NCBI RefSeq assembly: GCF_038502225.1
Contig: NC_091374.1
Coordinates: 10,687,981-10,751,980, forward strand
Direction of reading: 5' to 3'
DNA length: 64,000 nt
DNA from: Cherax quadricarinatus
Lineage: Eukaryota > Arthropoda > Malacostraca > Decapoda > Parastacidae
Each line of letters opens with the position of its first letter. Position 1 is the first letter of the stretch. Shown piece after piece: positions 60,566 to 64,000 of this stretch. A model generated the notes under the pieces. The model was not told the DNA's origin, did no database searches, and saw only the letters and a program-made list of their open reading frames with translations. A program made the translations under genes and the position numbers.

Positions 60566-61007
60566 AGGTAATTTTATTCTAATATTTTTTCATAATAAAA
60601 ATAATATTAAAATATTCTGGACCAAATAGTACCTTTTCAGCTGTAAGAGCGCAGCGCGCTAGCATTTGTCTATGATTTTCGACGGTTCGAACAGGAAAGA
60701 TATAGGGAACGACCAAGCCGGACACAAACCTCGTTAGTTTAATTTCCACACAATGGTAAAAAACCTCCAACGAAACGAACAGTGGTATGTATTCACCGGC
60801 GCAGAATTTATCGCTAGGAAGGAAATAGTTTACATAGGGAAGGTGGCTATCACAGAAAGGGAAATTATCTCTCAAGAAGAACTCACACTTAGGAAATAGC
60901 TCCGAAAGGCGAAGAATTTATGGTAAGAAAGGAAATTGTCCGCTGAAGATCATTTGTCAGTGGAAGAGGAAAAGTTAGATGGGCGAGATGGTACCTCCGA
61001 ACGAAAT
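60566..61007. other. No gene seen
   Basis: Unique-looking. A 98-codon minus frame (60579-60875) has no recognisable motif. Confidence 0.4.
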
Positions 61008-61127
61008 TTATTATCAGAGGTGTATGTCGTGGGAGATGCGCACTGGCGCAGTACAACTACTGAAATTCTTTTCAGTAGTTGTACTGCGCCAGTGCGCATC
61101 TCCCACGACATACACCTCTGATAATAA
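61008..61127. repeat. Perfect hairpin, 58-bp arms, 4-base loop
   Basis: Left arm 61008-61065 (begins TTATTATCAGAGGTGTATGT, ends CAGTACAACTACTGAAA) is the exact reverse complement of 61070-61127; the loop is TTCT. Arms are GC-mixed and non-repetitive. Confidence 0.95.
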
Positions 61128-61404
61128 GTATTCATATTTTGCAGCCGCAACTCTAACCATATGTATCTTATATTCATCCCTGGGAGGTTACCACTGGAAT
61201 ATATGGATAAGCAACACCTACATACAAGACACTTGTATACACTGGCATTAACATTATGTACATTATGTACTGTATTTTAAATTTCCCAAGAAACTTTGCT
61301 CACAATTTATGGAATCTTATTTTCATTAATACACTTCAGCCTGTGGACCTGGTTACTGTGTATCTATATTGTACAATAAATGAACGGCCAAGTAAACAGT
61401 GTTC

Positions 61405-61575
61405 AATAAATGGTTTAGAAAACCGACAAGTTGATAAACAAGACACTTGGGTATATTTATTCTGGAATGTTTAGTCAGTCAGTGGCTTCTTCAGTCCAGT
61501 CTAAAGTAACGGTGGAAGGATAGGAGTTTAAGGTAATCAGTCACTCAGCCTGGAGTAGACGTTCTCAGTCCATTA
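61405..61575. repeat. TTTCGCC-family copy, diverged core
   Basis: AATGGTTTAGAAAACCGACA, AGACACTTGGGTATATTTATT, then a mutated core (GGAATGTTTAGTCAGTCAGTG) and GGCTTCTTCAGTCCAGTC, GGTAATCAGTCACTCAGCC. Confidence 0.8.
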
Positions 61576-61651
61576 TTCTTGATAAAAGTGCAGCATATTT
61601 TGCACAGACGAATATAAATGTGATTAACATTTTGACACCTTATATATAGCA

Positions 61652-61923
61652 GACTTTAAGAGGCACGTAAGTCCCCCCGTCTTCTAATAATATGTTCATT
61701 TATCCACTATAATCTACCTTGTCCATAATTAATTTCGCATTTGTTTTGTCTGTTTCGTAAGGTGAAGTCCAGGATCTTTCCTTAATTCATGGTATAACTT
61801 AACAAATCTTTGATGACAGTTGTGTTGCAGAGGTAAACGCGATAGTAATTATGGACAAGGTAGATTATAGTGGAAAAATGAGCATGTTATTAGAAGACGG
61901 GTGAACTTACGTGCCTCTTAAAA
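61652..61923. repeat. Inverted repeat, about 78-bp arms, about 115-bp spacer
   Basis: Left arm 61652-61730 (TTTAAGAGGCACGTAAGT...CTACCTTGTCCATAATTA) pairs with right arm 61846-61923 (TAATTATGGACAAGGTAG...TACGTGCCTCTTAAA) with about five mismatches. Foldback or MITE-like. Confidence 0.88.
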
Positions 61924-62544
61924 TCCACATGTAACCATGTCCCATCCTGGCTACTTCAACATTCATAAGTCTGTTTACACTGCACCTGGCACCGTAAGAA
62001 TTACACTTATACATATAAAACTAAAAGAACAATTGCTAAACAGAACAAGGAATATAAAGAAATTAGAAGGCAATAAGAATATACTAACTAGACAAGATAT
62101 TTTTTAAGGAGGAGACGCACTGACCTATCAAATGGCTTCTCAAAGAAACGACCACAGGACAGAAAACAACCAATAAAAACAAAAAAGATTTTTAAATGAA
62201 TATAATTGCAAATAATTTTTATATAAACAGAGATGGAGTGATTAAAAAGGACTAGAACTAGAGGACATCATAAACCAGAGGAAACCTGACAGTACGTCTA
62301 ACTGAAGGTAAACTAAAAGCAAACATGTATTAAACCAGGTTGTTTTCAACGGGAACTACTCAGTGGGAAGAGACAATTGGGAAGAGAGAGGAGTGAGGTA
62401 ACAATTCTGGTAAAATAAACAGTACAAGCTAAAGAAATTGAAATCTCAAACGCTAAACACATTTGAACATTAGTGATAAGAATCCAAATTAAAGATAAGC
62501 CTTATGACAGTTAATGTATACAACCCATCCTTTAATAATAACCA
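61924..62544. other. No gene seen; A-rich
   Basis: Unique AT-rich sequence. No recognised feature. Confidence 0.4.
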
Positions 62545-62700
62545 AACCAAGGAACGGGCAGGGTTTGAACCCATGGTGAGTGAGTCGTAAAGCTACAAGC
62601 CAGTGCCCTGGTTTGTTGGCAATGGTGCTATTACCTGCATTTTATGACCCTTGTAGGTTTAGCGCTTCTTTTTTATTATAATAGTTATAATAATAATGGT
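62545..62700 (-). repeat. SINE-2 copy, reverse, with tRNA-like part
   Basis: Reverse complement shows GCGCTAAACCTACAAGGGTCA, GCTTGTAGCTTTACGACTCA and the B-box-like ATGGGTTCAAACCCTGCCCG. Confidence 0.65.
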
Positions 62701-62744
62701 GTTATTATTATTTCGCGAGTTTTAATAGTAATCGAGACAGAAAA

Positions 62745-62870
62745 AATGTTAGGTAAGGTAAGATTTGTCAGGAAACAGAGCAAATATTTCCTGACGCAGA
62801 TCTTAGTCATGACCCGCAGCTGGAGCCTTTGGTCATCTGACCGAGGCCTTCCACTGGCTTACCAGTGATC
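62745..62870. repeat. Dispersed repeat with GTCAGGAAACA palindrome
   Basis: GTCAGGAAACAGAGCAAATA followed by TTTCCTGACGC as at 10290-10390. The downstream GACCGAGGCCTTCCACTGG has no match noticed elsewhere. Confidence 0.6.
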
Positions 62871-63195
62871 AAAGATAAACAAGGGATTACAAAAAAAAAA
62901 AAGTGACTGTAAAACACTAAAGTATAACTTGGATAAATTAATCAAATGAAGTGAAAGAGGGATAATGGAATTTAATCTATTTATATGTCAGGTAATGGAA
63001 ACCAGAGAGAGAGAAAAAAATACTAATTAACAAAATACTAAATGTATCAGGCAGAGAGAAATGTAGGAATTATTATTATTATACTGTCGTGGGAAGATCA
63101 TGTAAATAAATCTGTGAGGAACTCATGTGTCACTCTGGAAAAACTATAAAAAAATTATAAATATATGGATGGAGGAGTGGTAGTTAAATTTATTT
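62871..63195. other. No gene seen
   Basis: AT-rich, including a short TTATTATTATTATA run near 63070. Confidence 0.35.
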
Positions 63196-63210
63196 GTAAC
63201 ATATGTACAC

Positions 63211-63212
<2 letters not shown>

Positions 63213-63258
<46 letters not shown>
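63213..63258. repeat. (CA)n microsatellite
   Basis: About 45 bp of CA; a second short CA-rich stretch is at 63316-63343. Confidence 0.97.
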
Positions 63259-63390
63259 TCACAAACACGACAGGCCAAGTGTCTAACGACAAGTGCATTT
63301 GACAACTGGTAAAGAACACACATACAAACACACACATACACACCACATAGAGCATAGAAGCGCATTTACCAGCAACTAGATAGATAGAAT

Positions 63391-63396
<6 letters not shown>

Positions 63397-63481
<85 letters not shown>
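63397..63481. repeat. (GA)n microsatellite
   Basis: About 85 bp of GA. Confidence 0.98.
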
Positions 63482-63488
<7 letters not shown>

Positions 63489-63800
63489 CAGAGTTGGCAG
63501 TCTGGTGGGTGTGAACTTATTATTTCACAGTGTTGTGGCAGTGTGCCTGAAGGAGATGGCACCTTCCGCATCCCCCCCTCAGTGCCACCCGTCTGCCGCA
63601 TACTGCCGCATGCCAAACACTTTATCGCCTGTCATTCTTGCCTGTCAGGTGTCCTTCCTCTGTAAAATCTGTCATTTAATGTCTGCCATTTATTCTTCTT
63701 CTCTACCGCTGACCATGTCTATCTGCCGTCTACCAGTCATGTATGCTGTTTGTTCCTCCTACACGCCCTTTACCGTTCCTGTTTATCATCTCCCCGTTGC
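63482..63800. other. No gene seen
   Basis: GC-richer, pyrimidine-rich; a degenerate CTGCC(A/G)T motif recurs and passes into the next repeat. Confidence 0.4.
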
Positions 63801-64000
63801 CCGTCTGCGATTCCTGTCACCCGTACGCCATTCGTGTCACCCGCCCGTCATTCCCATCACCCGCCCGCCATTCCCATCACCCGCCCATCATTCCTATTAC
63901 CCGCCCGTGATTCTTATCACCTGTCAGCCATTCCTATCACCCACCAGCCATTTCTTTCACCCGCCAGCCATTCCTTTCGCCCACCAGTCATTCCTATCAC
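63801..64000. repeat. Minisatellite, 17-20-bp unit (CACCCGCCCGTCATTCCTAT)n
   Basis: About 11 units with CCAGCCATT and CGTACGCC variants. Continues past the window edge. Confidence 0.93.

Overview
This is eukaryotic nuclear DNA, most likely from an arthropod and probably a decapod crustacean (crayfish, lobster or shrimp type). The inference rests on an intact, intronless-CDS kekkon-type gene (an arthropod LRR-Ig receptor family), the very high load of microsatellites and minisatellites, and the mix of non-LTR, Penelope-like, MITE and SINE fragments. No bacterial-style operons, rRNA, true tRNA genes or CRISPR arrays were seen. The species call is an inference; no database could be searched.

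Layout. 1-11 kb: minisatellites (42-bp units at the left edge; a 2.1-kb TGG-rich array at 7.65-9.79 kb) and nested 3' ends of three non-LTR retrotransposon families, called LINE-A, LINE-B and LINE-C here. LINE-A includes a 5'-truncated but open reverse transcriptase frame (4724-5938, minus). 11,453-17,828: a complete minus-strand LTR retrotransposon with a 5-bp target duplication, roughly 1.2-kb LTRs, primer-binding site, polypurine tract, gag, protease, and a shortened pol whose remaining parts lie in the order integrase zinc finger, RT thumb, RNase H. Sequence type is Ty3/gypsy while pol order is copia-like, as known for Gmr1-like elements; the Gag also looks SCAN-like. 18-31 kb: unique DNA, a hAT-like MITE, a LINE-B 3' half, a decayed RT pseudogene, 15-, 22- and 26-bp minisatellites and a 161-bp-arm hairpin.

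31.9-37.8 kb: a 25-bp minisatellite of about 2.1 kb, a Penelope-like element with inverted pseudo-LTRs and a GIY-YIG endonuclease ORF, and a MITE, all bordered by (TA)n tracts. 37.8-43.5 kb: SINEs and a 3.6-kb satellite of 29-bp units. 43.5-51.5 kb: the only convincing host gene, a kekkon-like LRR-Ig transmembrane receptor (47,094-49,262, plus), with a likely splice acceptor before the coding exon and an inverted ETS-site pair 1.1 kb upstream. 51.5-64 kb: two inverted MITEs, further minisatellites (20-, 24- and 35-bp units), GA/CA/TA microsatellites, SINE fragments and two large hairpins.

Only the kekkon-like gene is likely to serve the host. The rest is selfish or simple-sequence DNA. Most long open frames elsewhere are translations of tandem repeats whose unit length is not a multiple of three, and are not genes. 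Boundaries and copy numbers were read by eye and are approximate unless a defined junction is named.
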